Source: Streptomyces spongiicola
GTDB taxonomy: Bacteria > Actinomycetota > Actinomycetes > Streptomycetales > Streptomycetaceae
Assembly (NCBI RefSeq): GCF_003122365.1
Contig: NZ_CP029254.1
Location: 5,644,001 to 5,708,000 of the forward strand
DNA length: 64,000 bases
Direction of reading: 5' to 3'
In this document: positions 15,318-23,083 of the stretch, one piece after another
Layout of the letters: each line of letters begins with the position of its first letter
Numbering within the stretch: the first letter of the stretch is position 1
Notes under the pieces: generated by a model
The model's database searches: none
What the model was told of the DNA's origin: nothing
The model's input: the letters and a program-made list of their open reading frames with translations, nothing else
Made by a program: the position numbers and the translations under genes

Positions 15318-16646
15318 ATGCCGAACGCTTCCGATGTCCCGCTCGTCGGGCAGGAGTACGAGGTCGAGGTCGGCCCCGTCGCGCACGGCGGTCACTGCGT
15401 CGCCCGCACCGACGCCGGCCGGGTCCTCTTCGTCCGGCACGCGCTCCCCGGGGAGAAGGTCGTCGCCCGGATCACCGACGGCGAGGAGGGCTCCCGCTAT
15501 CTGCGCGCCGACGCCGTGCGCGTCCTCGAGGCGTCCAAGGACCGCGTCGAGGCTCCGTGCCCGTACGCGGGGCCCGGACGGTGCGGGGGCTGCGACTGGC
15601 AGCACGCCAAGCCCGGCGCGCAGCGTCGCCTCAAGGGCGAGGTCGTCGCGGAGCAGCTGAAGCGGCTCGCGGGACTGACCCCGGAGGAGGCCGGCTGGGA
15701 CGGCACCGTGATGCCGGCGGACGGCGACAAGCTGCCCGCCGGCGAGGTCCCGGCCTGGCGCACCCGCGTCCAGTACGCCGTCGACGACCAGGGCCGCGCC
15801 GGGCTGCGCCGGCACCGCTCCCACGAGGTGGAGCCGGTCGAGCACTGCATGATCGCGGCGCCCGGGGTCAGCGAACTCGGCGTGGAGAAGCGGAACTGGA
15901 AGGGCATGTCCGCGATCGAGGCCATCGCCGCGACGGGCTCCCGGGACCGGCAGGTGGTCCTCACCCCGAGGCCCGGCGCACGGCTGCCGATCGTGGAGCT
16001 CGACAGGCCGGTGTCGGTCCTGCGCGTCCACGAGGGCGACGGCAGTGTGCACCGCGTCCACGGCCGCCCCTTCGTCCGCGAACGCGCCGACGACCGCACC
16101 TACCGCGTCGGAACGGGCGGCTTCTGGCAGGTCCACCCGAAGGCGGCGCAGACCCTGGTGGAGGCCGTGATGCAGGGACTCATGCCCCGCAGGGGCGAGA
16201 CGGCGCTCGATCTCTACTGCGGCGTGGGCCTGTTCGCGGGGGCCATCGCCCAGCGGGTGGGGGAAGGGGGCGCGGTGCTCGGCATCGAGTCCGGCAAGCG
16301 CGCGGCGGAGGACGCCCGCCACAACCTCCAGGACCTGCCGCGGGTCCGCATCGAGCAGGGCAAGGTCGAGTCCGTGCTGCCCCGCACCGGCATCACCGAG
16401 GCCGACCTCGTCGTCCTCGACCCGCCCCGCGCGGGCGCCGGCAAGTCCACGGTCGCGCACGTCTCCGGCCTGGGCGCCCGCCGCATCGCCTACGTCGCGT
16501 GCGACCCGTCGGCCCTGGCGCGCGACCTGGGGTACTTCCGCGAGAACGGCTACCGGGTACGGACGCTGCGGGCGTTCGACCTGTTCCCGATGACCTCGCA
16601 CGTGGAGTGCGTGGCGATCCTTGAGCCTGCTGAAAAGGGCCGCTGA
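15318..16646 (+). CDS. Class I SAM-dependent RNA (uracil-5-)methyltransferase, TrmA/RlmD family
   Basis: The 442-aa enzyme should methylate C5 of a uridine in rRNA or tRNA. A TRAM RNA-binding domain (about 8-70) precedes a cysteine cluster 'CPYAGPGRCGGC' (about 82-93, probable Fe-S site with a further Cys near 176). The methyltransferase core has 'LDLYCGVGLFAGAIA' (motif I), 'VVLDPPRAG' (motif IV) and the catalytic Cys in 'VACDPSALARDL'. The end is 'FPMTSHVECVAILEP', where the Glu acts as base in the family. It corresponds to Rv2689c of M. tuberculosis by position. Its last ~60 bp are repeated three more times downstream, marking it as an integration target; the protein itself looks intact. 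Confidence 0.92.
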   Translation: MPNASDVPLVGQEYEVEVGPVAHGGHCVARTDAGRVLFVRHALPGEKVVARITDGEEGSRYLRADAVRVLEASKDRVEAPCPYAGPGRCGGCDWQHAKPGAQRRLKGEVVAEQLKRLAGLTPEEAGWDGTVMPADGDKLPAGEVPAWRTRVQYAVDDQGRAGLRRHRSHEVEPVEHCMIAAPGVSELGVEKRNWKGMSAIEAIAATGSRDRQVVLTPRPGARLPIVELDRPVSVLRVHEGDGSVHRVHGRPFVRERADDRTYRVGTGGFWQVHPKAAQTLVEAVMQGLMPRRGETALDLYCGVGLFAGAIAQRVGEGGAVLGIESGKRAAEDARHNLQDLPRVRIEQGKVESVLPRTGITEADLVVLDPPRAGAGKSTVAHVSGLGARRIAYVACDPSALARDLGYFRENGYRVRTLRAFDLFPMTSHVECVAILEPAEKGR

Positions 16647-16651
16647 CCTGC
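16588..16651 (+). other. Attachment-site-like sequence, copy 1 (3' end of the methyltransferase gene)
   Basis: This segment encodes the last ~20 codons of the methyltransferase plus 'ctgacctgc' across and after the stop. Related copies without the rest of the gene are at 17985, 52290 and 57615. In those that remain open the encoded tail is nearly the same (M-T-H-H-V-E-C-V-A-I-L-E-P). Copies 1 and 4 share 'gcgatccttga'. Integration at the 3' end of a conserved gene with re-supply of its end is typical of integrative elements. No integrase is adjacent. Confidence 0.75.
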
Positions 16652-16768
16652 TAGTTTGCTGATCGTACAGTTTCGGGTGGGTCGCGCCCACATGTTTCCA
16701 TGGGCATACGACGTGAACGTGCGTCGCTTGTCGGGCAAAAACTTCTGACCTGCGGTTTCGACCAGGGA

Positions 16769-16800
16769 ACGGGGGGATCGCAGTGATGAAGTCCCCCCGT
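16769..16800. terminator. Stem-loop after attachment copy 1
   Basis: A perfect 9-bp stem (16769-16777 with 16792-16800) lies 120 bp after the methyltransferase stop. It may terminate that gene. The preceding stretch 16652-16768 has no gene; it holds another 'tctgacctgcggttt' motif at 16747-16761. Confidence 0.5.
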
Positions 16801-16855
16801 CGGCTGGACGGCTTGCTACTGGGACGGACAGTCCCGGAGGAAACAGTCACAGGTA

Positions 16856-17131
16856 GTGAGCAAGAAGAGCAATACGAGTAAGCGGTACACGGCCGAGTTC
16901 AAGCGGGACGCGGTCGCCTTGGCGTTGTCCTCGGAGAAGACGGTCACCGAGGTGGCGAGGGATCCTGGCGTGAGTCCGGAAGGGCTGCGCAGGTTCTTGC
17001 GCTCGGCGCCGGCCGGGTGCTGCGGCATTGGATGCGTCAGGCGGGGGGCCGGTTCTGCTGCACGATCGGGATGCATCGCTCATGGAGCGCTCGGGCGCAA
17101 TAGACATACATCATTGTGGTACATACGCTAG
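16856..17131 (+). pseudogene. IS3-family OrfA transposase remnant
   Basis: The GTG-initiated frame opens with 'KRYTAEFKRDAVALALSSEK' and 'VTEVARDPGVSPEGLRRFL', the helix-turn-helix start of IS3-family OrfA proteins. After about residue 46 the similarity ends ('RSAPAGCCGIGCVRRG...'), so the rest is frameshifted or replaced. No OrfB follows. It is a dead remnant lying between attachment copy 1 and the VapBC-type pair. Confidence 0.7.
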
Positions 17132-17142
17132 TCTTGGTACAT
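17117..17142 (+). promoter_or_regulatory. Promoter/operator of the VapBC-type operon, probably leaderless
   Basis: Two copies of TGGTACAT (17117-17124 and 17135-17142), each with a GTAC palindromic core, are 18 bp apart. The second runs into the ATG at 17141. A -10-like TAGTCT at 17129-17134 would place the transcript start at or next to the ATG, with no room for a ribosome binding site. Ribbon-helix-helix antitoxins typically bind such paired repeats to autoregulate. Confidence 0.5.
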
Positions 17143-17401
17143 GTCGATGAAGCGCACTAATGTCTACGCCGATCCGGAAGACCTCGCGATCATCAAAGAG
17201 GCTGCGAAGCGGCGCGGTATCAGCGAGGCCGAGATCATCCGCCAGGGCATCCATCTCGCGGCCATGGCCAACCGTGTATGGGACGAGCCTCTCTTCTCCC
17301 GCACCTTCCGGGGAGCGGGACGCACTCCCGGTAAGCCTGACGTGCGTGACGCTGTCGCCGACGCGGTGCGCCGCGAGACCGGGACCGGGACCGCTGCGTG
17401 A
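17141..17401 (+). CDS. Ribbon-helix-helix antitoxin (VapB-like)
   Basis: The 86-aa protein begins with a ribbon-helix-helix fold ('MSMKRTNVYADPEDLAIIKE' then 'AKRRGISEAEIIRQGIHLAA', residues 1-45), which binds DNA as a dimer. The C-terminal part ('RVWDEPLFSRTFRGAG', about 46-61) should wrap and inhibit the toxin. Its TGA overlaps the GTG of the PIN-domain gene (GTGA), the usual arrangement of VapBC operons. The GC content is lower than in the neighbouring core genes, in keeping with acquisition. The pair may stabilise the mobile region against loss. Confidence 0.88.
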   Translation: MSMKRTNVYADPEDLAIIKEAAKRRGISEAEIIRQGIHLAAMANRVWDEPLFSRTFRGAGRTPGKPDVRDAVADAVRRETGTGTAA

Positions 17402-17841
17402 TCGTCGTCATCGCGGACACCTCCGGGCTGCTTGCGGCGCTCGACTCCGGCCACCCCGAGCACCAGGCGTCGAACGAAGCCATCATGGTTGCCGGGCTCC
17501 TGGTGATGTCCCCGCTGCTGCTCGCGGAGATCGACCACGTCGCCACGCGCGAGCTCGGTCGTGAAGCGGCCCTCAGCGCGGTCGACGACATCCGCCACTG
17601 GGTGCGCCGAGGCCGCGTCGTTCTGCCCGAGATCACGGAGGATCACCTGGGTGTCGCCCAGTCGGTGCGCGCCCGCTGTCGCGACTTGGACCTGGACCTC
17701 GCGGATGCGGTGAACGTGGCCCTTGCCGCTGAGTACGACACCGACGCGGTACTCACGCTCGACCGTCGCGATTTCCGGGCTGTGCGCCCGTTGGGCCGGC
17801 ACAAGGCGTTCCGGGTGCTGCCCGACGACCTTCCGATCTGA
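17398..17841 (+). CDS. PIN-domain toxin (VapC-like RNase)
   Basis: The 147-aa PIN-domain protein has all the acidic residues expected at the Mg2+ site: 'VIADTSGLLA' (D7), 'LLLAEIDHVA' (Glu near 45), 'DLDLADAVNVALA' (Asp near 102) and 'VLTLDRRDF' (Asp near 120). VapC toxins cleave tRNA or rRNA and block translation. It starts within the last codons of its antitoxin gene. No damaging change is visible, so the toxin is probably functional. Confidence 0.9.
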   Translation: MIVVIADTSGLLAALDSGHPEHQASNEAIMVAGLLVMSPLLLAEIDHVATRELGREAALSAVDDIRHWVRRGRVVLPEITEDHLGVAQSVRARCRDLDLDLADAVNVALAAEYDTDAVLTLDRRDFRAVRPLGRHKAFRVLPDDLPI

Positions 17842-17882
17842 TGTTGGATCTGTCCGGCTGTGTCGTCAGATTCCGTTGGTCG

Positions 17883-17901
17883 TGACGCTCGCATGACGCT
17901 C
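17883..17901 (+). repeat. Paired TGACGCTC repeats near attachment copy 2
   Basis: Two TGACGCTCGC units, 11 bp apart, lie about 85 bp before attachment copy 2. The same TGACGCT motif occurs four times just after copy 4 (57729-57767), and TGACGCA units lie just after copy 3. Arm-type integrase sites are one reading. Confidence 0.55.
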
Positions 17902-17984
17902 GCGGCGCGCGTGGACTCTCCGATGAGGCGGGAAGGCCTATCTGACCTGCAGTTTCCCGGATGCGGTTCCGACTGACGTCTTTT

Positions 17985-18043
17985 CGATGACGCACCACGT
18001 GGAGTGAGTGGCGATCCTGGAGCCTGCCGAGAAGGGCCTCTGA
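17985..18043 (+). other. Attachment-site-like sequence, copy 2
   Basis: This is an orphan copy of the methyltransferase 3' end: cgatgac, then the codons for T-H-H-V-E, then an in-frame TGA where the native gene has TGC, then V-A-I-L-E-P-A-E-K-G-L and a stop. The TGA and the change CTT to CTG are shared only with copy 3 (52290). That marks these two as the ends of one element. A 'tctgacctgcagttt' motif sits 44 bp upstream (17941). Confidence 0.7.
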
Positions 18044-18120
18044 CACGGAAACAGGCAGCAGGTCAGGGTGGGGCGGGCAGGGTTGGGTGCCCGGCGGCCG
18101 TGCTGGTCGCCGGGTGTGCT

Positions 18121-18256
18121 GGCTCTGGTCGTTCAGGCCGCGCCTTCCAGAGGGCTGAGGCAGCGCACCGAGACCACCACCACGCAGAAGCAGATCCTGA
18201 CCGCCCTCGGACTGACCGAGCCGCCCCGCGTCTTCGAAGCCACCCCAAGCCCCTGA
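18121..18256 (+). pseudogene. Probable transposase C-terminal remnant
   Basis: The frame ends '...RQRTETTTTQKQILTALGLTE' plus a short tail and stop. It looks like the end of a DDE transposase (an Arg/Thr-rich tail followed by Q-x-Q-I-L-x-A-L). No start or catalytic part is present. The assignment is by appearance only. The rest of the 612-bp gap between the PIN-domain gene and the next antitoxin holds attachment copy 2 and nothing else I can name. Confidence 0.35.
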
Positions 18257-18407
18257 CCAGCACGTTTCCCTCCGCCTCGTGGCACGCCCCGTCCCTGGGT
18301 GAACAGGCATTTCCGCAGGTCAACGCCATGATTCACCGACTAGAGCGCCCGCACCTCAGCGGAACCCAGGCTCCGCTGACGCCGTCGCGGTCTGAGGTCT
18401 TGAGTGG

Positions 18408-18447
18408 CTGGTATCACCTCGCCACCCAGATACCAGCCCGGTATCAT
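18408..18447 (+). promoter_or_regulatory. Operator/promoter of the Phd/Doc-type operon
   Basis: An inverted repeat ctggtatc (18408-18415) / gataccag (18429-18436) is followed by GGTATCAT, whose TATCAT (18442-18447) would serve as a -10 element only 6 bp before the ATG at 18454. As with the VapBC-type operon, this implies a leaderless antitoxin mRNA and autoregulation at the start. Confidence 0.5.
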
Positions 18448-18453
18448 TCCTGT

Positions 18454-18648
18454 ATGGCGATGACACTCCGACTCCCCGACGACCTTGACGCGAAGCTCAC
18501 CGAGCGAGCTCGTCGGGAGTGCCGAAGCAAGCAGGAACTTGCCATTGAGGCCATCCGTGAAGCCCAGGATCGGGCCGAGCTGAAGGTCGATGACGTTCTG
18601 GCCGAACTCATGGACAGTGATGCGGAGATCCTGGACTACCTGAAATGA
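18454..18648 (+). CDS. Antitoxin of a Doc-type pair, ribbon-helix-helix type
   Basis: The 64-aa protein begins 'MAMTLRLPDDLDAKLTERAR', the strand and first helix of a ribbon-helix-helix DNA-binding domain, followed by 'SKQELAIEAIREA'. The C-terminal ~25 residues are acidic ('DVLAELMDSDAEILDYLK') and should occupy the toxin. Its TGA overlaps the ATG of the doc gene (ATGA). It is not a classical Phd (YefM fold) by sequence, but this RHH-Doc arrangement is common in actinobacteria. The ATG at 18454 directly follows the promoter-like sequence and no ribosome binding site is visible. Confidence 0.85.
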   Translation: MAMTLRLPDDLDAKLTERARRECRSKQELAIEAIREAQDRAELKVDDVLAELMDSDAEILDYLK

Positions 18649-19037
18649 CCGACATCCGCTATGTCCAGATCGACGAGATCCTGGCCATCGCTCGTATGGT
18701 CACCGATACCGAACACAGCGTGCGTGACATGGGACTTTTGGTGTCAGCGATCGAACGGCCCCGGATGAACGTGTTCGGGGCCGAGCTGTATCCCACGCTG
18801 CATGAGAAGGCGGCGGCACTGCTGCACTCCGTCGCCCGTAATCACGCGCTGATCGACGGCAACAAGCGCACCGCCTGGCTTGCCATGCGTGTCTTCCTGC
18901 GGCTCAACGGCGTCAGCGCCAGTACCGCCCCGCCGCCCGTCTCCATTGCCGGCCCGTTCGTCGAGGAAGTCGCGCAGGACAACATCGATGCACCGGCCAT
19001 CGCCAAGCGTCTGTCGGTCTGGTTCCCCGTTTCCTGA
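18645..19037 (+). CDS. doc: Fic/Doc-family toxin (death on curing)
   Basis: The 130-aa protein carries the Doc active-site loop 'HALIDGNKRTAW' (H67, D71, N73-K74-R75) with flanking helices typical of Doc. Doc proteins phosphorylate elongation factor Tu and stop translation; family members without changes in this loop are usually active. It follows its antitoxin with a 4-base ATGA overlap. The stop is at once followed by a long perfect hairpin (19038-19098). As the first cargo of the inner element it may act as an addiction module. Confidence 0.9.
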   Translation: MTDIRYVQIDEILAIARMVTDTEHSVRDMGLLVSAIERPRMNVFGAELYPTLHEKAAALLHSVARNHALIDGNKRTAWLAMRVFLRLNGVSASTAPPPVSIAGPFVEEVAQDNIDAPAIAKRLSVWFPVS

Positions 19038-19098
19038 GGGAGTGTCTAATCAACGGCGTCTCCTTGATCATCAGATCCGCCGTTGATTAGACACTCCC
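19038..19098. terminator. 61-bp perfect hairpin (21-bp arms) after doc
   Basis: The arms 19038-19058 (gggagtgtctaatcaacggcg) and 19078-19098 are perfectly complementary over 21 bp, with a 19-nt loop that itself contains TGATCA. It starts at the base after the doc stop. It can terminate transcription, but stem length and symmetry also fit a minimal inverted-repeat element (MITE or IS-end pair). No target duplication was recognised. Confidence 0.75.
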
Positions 19099-19124
19099 GT
19101 GTGTTTCTGGCTCAACGGCGACAT

Positions 19125-19139
19125 GTTGACGATGTCAAC
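19125..19139 (+). promoter_or_regulatory. Perfect operator GTTGAC-GAT-GTCAAC before the methylase gene
   Basis: This 15-bp sequence is a perfect 6-3-6 inverted repeat. Its left arm also provides a TTGACG -35 element (19126-19131), with TAGATC at 19148-19153 as possible -10. A near-identical element (GTTGAC-AAT-GTAAAC) lies before the sigma-like gene at 42663, so the two transcription units may share a regulator. Confidence 0.6.
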
Positions 19140-19184
19140 GCATTGTGTAGATCGCCGATCAATGCCGTCGTGTACGCTCGTGGT

Positions 19185-20849
19185 ATGGGTAACGTGGACG
19201 GTGACTCGCCGGACCGGCTCGTTTCCGGCTCGGAGCTTGCCCGCTTCGCGGGGGTGACACGGGCAGCGGTTTCCAATTGGCGTCGACGCCACGGCGATTT
19301 CCCGCTGCCCGCGGGTGGCGGTGTGAACAGTCCCCTGTTCTCCCTCGCCGAGGTGCGGGCGTGGCTGGACCGGCAGAACAAGGGGCACGGCGTCTCCGAC
19401 GAGGTGCGGCTCTGGCAGGCGCTGCGGGCCGCCTACGGCGAGGAGAGCGTGGCCGCCGTCGCCGACGTGGCCCGGCATCTGGCCGGCGCCGAGCCCGCGC
19501 CGGATCTCCCGGACGACGCGGCCGGACTGGCCGGCCTGCTCGCGCGCGAGGCTTCGGCCGCCGCCGTCGTCGAAGGGCTGGTCGCGAGGATCACCGATGC
19601 GGCAGGCAGGTCCGGCTCGGACCATGTCACCTCGCGGCGGATCCTTCGAGCCGTGCGGCACTACGGAGGAGGCTTGCGCGAGGGCGCCACGGTGCTGGAT
19701 CCCTCCTGTGGCATCGGCAGCCTCCTGCTCACCATGGGATCCGCCGCCGAGACGAAACGATTCGGGCAGGAACGGGACCCCCGCCGGGCCCGCCTCGCTC
19801 AGCTCCGCGCAGACCTCGCCGGACACACGGATTTCGTCGTCACCGCGGGCGATTCCCTCCGTGCGGACCGGCTGCCGGAGGTCCGGGCCGACCTGGTGGT
19901 CTGCGACCCGCCGGTGGCCGTCGCCGAATGGGGCCGGGAGGACCTGCTCCTCGACACGCGCTGGGAGTTCGGTACACCCCCCAAGGCGGAAGGCGAGCTG
20001 GCCTGGCTCCAGCACGCCTACGCCCGCACCGCGCCCGGCGGGCGGGTGCTGATGGTGATGCCCGCCTCCGTGGCCTACCGCAAGGCCGGCCGCCGGATCC
20101 GGGCCGAACTCGTACGGCGCGGCATCCTCACCCGGCTCATCGCCCTGCCCGCGGGTTCGGCGGCCTCACACGCACTCCCCGTCCATCTGTGGGAGCTCAC
20201 CCGGCCGTCGGCCACCGGCACGGCGCCCGGATCCGTGCGCCTCGTGGATCTGACCGCCAACCAGCCGGACGGGCCACTGGACCCGGCCCCCCACCAGGTG
20301 GCGCAGGTCCCGGCGGTCGAGCTTCTGGACGACGCCGTCGACCTGACTCCCGGACGCTACGTGCGCGCGGCGCACCGCGACTACCGGGCCGAGTACGAAG
20401 CCCTGAGGGCCCGGCTGGAGGACCGGCTCGCCGGACTCGCCGAGCTCCTGCCCGTGCTCGCGGAAGGGGCGGGAACCGCGGCGCTTGAGGCGCCCACGGT
20501 CAGCGTGGGAGAACTCGCCCGGGCCGGTCTGGTCGAGTGCGGCGACGACGACCTCAGATCGGCGAGCGACCAGCTGGACGACGCCTACCTGCGGGGGTTC
20601 CTGCGCAGCGCGGCGAACACCAGGCGCTCGACCAGCGCCAGCGGCACCTACCGCTTCGACGCCCGCAGCGGCCGGGTGCCGCAGATGGACATCGAGGCCC
20701 AGCGCCGTTACGGGCGTGCCTTCACGGCGGTCGACGCCTTCGACGAACGCATCCGAGAGCTCGCGGAACTCGGCCGTGAGGCGGTGGAGCTCGCCCGCGA
20801 CGGACTCGGCAGCGGCGGACTCCTGCCGCCGGCCGACCCCACCGGCTGA
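19185..20849 (+). CDS. HTH plus N6-adenine methylase-like protein (altered catalytic motif)
   Basis: The product is 554 aa. Residues ~10-60 form a MerR/AlpA-like helix-turn-helix ('SGSELARFAGVTRAAVSNWR' and 'FSLAEVRAWLD'). A type I-like N6-methylase core follows: motif I 'LDPSCGIGSLLL' (about 172-183) and motif IV 'VVCDPPVAVAEWG' (about 236-248). Active enzymes have D/N-P-P-Y/F/W, so the Val removes the aromatic that stacks on the flipped base; activity is doubtful. The C-terminal 200 residues resemble a specificity or coiled-coil region. It faces the helicase-mcrC-mcrB operon convergently. ATG 19185 is used, but an earlier GTG at 19170 is possible; no good ribosome binding site is seen for either. 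Confidence 0.75.
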   Translation: MGNVDGDSPDRLVSGSELARFAGVTRAAVSNWRRRHGDFPLPAGGGVNSPLFSLAEVRAWLDRQNKGHGVSDEVRLWQALRAAYGEESVAAVADVARHLAGAEPAPDLPDDAAGLAGLLAREASAAAVVEGLVARITDAAGRSGSDHVTSRRILRAVRHYGGGLREGATVLDPSCGIGSLLLTMGSAAETKRFGQERDPRRARLAQLRADLAGHTDFVVTAGDSLRADRLPEVRADLVVCDPPVAVAEWGREDLLLDTRWEFGTPPKAEGELAWLQHAYARTAPGGRVLMVMPASVAYRKAGRRIRAELVRRGILTRLIALPAGSAASHALPVHLWELTRPSATGTAPGSVRLVDLTANQPDGPLDPAPHQVAQVPAVELLDDAVDLTPGRYVRAAHRDYRAEYEALRARLEDRLAGLAELLPVLAEGAGTAALEAPTVSVGELARAGLVECGDDDLRSASDQLDDAYLRGFLRSAANTRRSTSASGTYRFDARSGRVPQMDIEAQRRYGRAFTAVDAFDERIRELAELGREAVELARDGLGSGGLLPPADPTG

Positions 20850-20854
20850 CCTCC

Positions 20855-20873
20855 CCGCCCGTCCACCGGGCGG
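20855..20873. terminator. Hairpin between convergent methylase and helicase genes
   Basis: A 7-bp stem (20855-20861 with 20867-20873) in a very GC-rich 47-bp gap separates the two convergent stops. Confidence 0.45.
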
Positions 20874-20896
20874 CGGGCGGGCGGCGGGTGGGCGGA

Positions 20897-23062
20897 TCAG
20901 GCCGCGGAATCCGCCGCCCGCGGAAGGAACGGGCTCGACGCCCCGGTCCAGGACACATACAGCGCCTCCCTGGCCCGGGTGCACGCCACGAACAGCAGGC
21001 ACCGCTCGCGCAGCAGGTCGGACTCGTGCTGCAGCGCGTCGACCGACGCGGGCGTGACCTCGCGGGCGAACGGCAGGGACCCCGCCGTGACCCCGAGCAC
21101 CGCCACGCAGCGGAACTCCAGCCCCTTCATGGCGTGCATGGTCGCCAGCCGCACCCCCTCCGCGTCCGGACCCGGGTTGTCCCGCACCCGCACCACCGGG
21201 ATGCCGGCCGCCGACAGCTTTTCGCGCACCCTGCCCAGCAGCAGGTTGAACCGGGCGCACACACCGATCTCGGAGGGACGCACACCCTGCGCGATCCACT
21301 CGCGGATCCGCTCCACCAGCGCCTCGACTTCCGCCTGCTCGGAGCCGGACCGCTCCGCCCGCGGACGGCGGCCGTGCAGGACCGAGCGGTACCCGGCGAG
21401 GCTGTCCGAGCCCGCACCGCCGAGGTCCTCGACCGCCACCGGCGCCAGGATGCCCGTCGACCAGCCGAGGATCTCCTCCGTGCTGCGGTAGTTGATCCGC
21501 AGCCGGCTGGTCCGGCCGGTCACCGAGATGCCCAGTGAACTCAGCGACACCTTGGAGTCGTAGATCCGCTGGTGCGGGTCCCCGGTGATGAACAGGTCGT
21601 CGTTGCCGTGCGCGACCGCGCCGCGCAGCACCCGCCACTGGGCGGGGTGCAGGTCCTGGGCCTCGTCCACCACCACATGGTCGTACTGCGGCGTCCCGTC
21701 CGCCAGGAGCCGGGCGGCCCGTGTGCAGACCCGCAGGTGCGTGGTGGTGTTCTCCCCGGCCAGGATCGCCTCGAACAGCTCCACGGCCGGCCACAGCTGC
21801 TCACGGCGAGCCGCGGACAGCGCGGTGCCCCGTCCGCGGCGCAGGGCCGTGCGGTAGCCGTCGAGGTCCCGGATGTCCTGGGCCAGGACGACATGCCGGT
21901 ACTCCTGCGCGAGGAACTGCTCCGACCACGGCAGCCGGAGCCGCTTCAGCACCCGCTGCCAGACCTGCCGCTCCTCGCGGTCCCCGACAGGCGCGGGTGC
22001 CCGGCCGCCCTGCCCGGCCGTGATCCGGTGCGCGAAGGCGTTCACCGTGGTCACGTCCACCCGGGCCAGCAGCGCCTCGTCGCCGTCGAGCAGCAGGGAC
22101 AGGTTCTCGCGCAGCGCCTGGGCCAGGGCGTTGGTGTAGGTGGTGAGCAGGATGCGGGTGCCTGGGGACCGCGACAGCAGATGCTTCACCCGGTGCAGGG
22201 CGACCACCGTCTTGCCGGTGCCGGGTCCGCCGGTCACCTGTACCGGGCCGCCGTACGACACCCGGTACGCGACCCGGCGCTGCGAGGGGTGCAGGAACAC
22301 CCGCCAGGCCGCGAACGGCTTCCGCAGGACCTCGGTCAGCTCGTCCGCGCCGGTCACCAGGGTGATGCGGCTGGTGGTGTTGGCGATGGCCTCGGCGAGG
22401 CTGGCGTCCGGGTCGGGGCCGGGATCCGCGGGCCGGCGCACCGCCACGACGTCCCGGTACACCTCCTCGGGGCTGAACCCCTCGGCGAGGTACTGCAACG
22501 CCTCGAACTGGTCCTCCGGCAGCAGGGTGCCGAACGCGTCCAGCTGCGGCTTGTCGATCACGGTCCGCACGGCCCGCAGCACCTGCTCGTCGATGCCGAG
22601 ATCCCGCAGCACGCTGTCCGAGTACTGGCCGAACAGCAGCCGAGGGGCCTGGGCGGCGGCCTTCTCCAGGGCGGGGGTCAGCTGCTCGATGGCGGTGACG
22701 TTGCGCACCTCCAGACCGCGGGTGGCCTTGTTCGTCGTGTACAGCCGCTTGGCGGCCCAGGTGTACGCGTCGTCGTGCGGCACCACGTTGACCAGGAGGA
22801 ACACATCGGTGCCGTCGTCGGGCGCGAGGACCACGCCGCGCCAGAAGTCGTTGATGCGGATCGTCCGCATGCGCGGGTCGCGGGCGTTCTGCACGGATTC
22901 CAGGTGCAGTCCCTTGTCCGTGTGCAGCTCGGGCACCGTCAGCTGCTGGAACTTCCGCATGGCCTTGCGTACGCCGGCTTTGACGGGCCGTTCCAGGACG
23001 TCGTAGCTCTCCCAGAAGCTGTTGGCGAAAGCGAGCTGCGGCACGGCCTGACTCCCCACCAC
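20897..23062 (-). CDS. UvrD-like superfamily 1 helicase with RelE-like N-terminal domain
   Basis: The product is 721 aa. Residues ~8-110 look like a RelE/HigB-fold domain ('FANSFWESYDVLERPVKAGV', 'LHLESVQNARDPRMRTIRIN', 'RGVVLAP', 'NVVPHDDAYTWA'). The helicase core follows: Walker A 'GGPGTGKTVVAL' (near 279), 'VVVDEAQDL' (near 466), 'GDPHQRIYD', 'INYRSTEEI', 'ATMHAMKGLEF' and 'LLFVACTRARE'. It should be an ATP-driven DNA helicase or translocase. A toxin-like domain fused to a helicase could be a nuclease or a DNA/RNA sensor; the RelE active-site residues cannot be assigned with confidence. It is the last gene of the mcrB-mcrC-helicase operon, 21 bp from the mcrC stop. Confidence 0.85.
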   Translation of the reverse strand: MVGSQAVPQLAFANSFWESYDVLERPVKAGVRKAMRKFQQLTVPELHTDKGLHLESVQNARDPRMRTIRINDFWRGVVLAPDDGTDVFLLVNVVPHDDAYTWAAKRLYTTNKATRGLEVRNVTAIEQLTPALEKAAAQAPRLLFGQYSDSVLRDLGIDEQVLRAVRTVIDKPQLDAFGTLLPEDQFEALQYLAEGFSPEEVYRDVVAVRRPADPGPDPDASLAEAIANTTSRITLVTGADELTEVLRKPFAAWRVFLHPSQRRVAYRVSYGGPVQVTGGPGTGKTVVALHRVKHLLSRSPGTRILLTTYTNALAQALRENLSLLLDGDEALLARVDVTTVNAFAHRITAGQGGRAPAPVGDREERQVWQRVLKRLRLPWSEQFLAQEYRHVVLAQDIRDLDGYRTALRRGRGTALSAARREQLWPAVELFEAILAGENTTTHLRVCTRAARLLADGTPQYDHVVVDEAQDLHPAQWRVLRGAVAHGNDDLFITGDPHQRIYDSKVSLSSLGISVTGRTSRLRINYRSTEEILGWSTGILAPVAVEDLGGAGSDSLAGYRSVLHGRRPRAERSGSEQAEVEALVERIREWIAQGVRPSEIGVCARFNLLLGRVREKLSAAGIPVVRVRDNPGPDAEGVRLATMHAMKGLEFRCVAVLGVTAGSLPFAREVTPASVDALQHESDLLRERCLLFVACTRAREALYVSWTGASSPFLPRAADSAA

Positions 23063-23083
23063 GGGCGGACACTCACCGGCCGA

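Noticed and set aside
16640..16660. tRNA gene as the island's integration site
   Set aside because: No cloverleaf or tRNA-like sequence was found at any of the four junctions; the repeated sequence is the end of a protein-coding gene.
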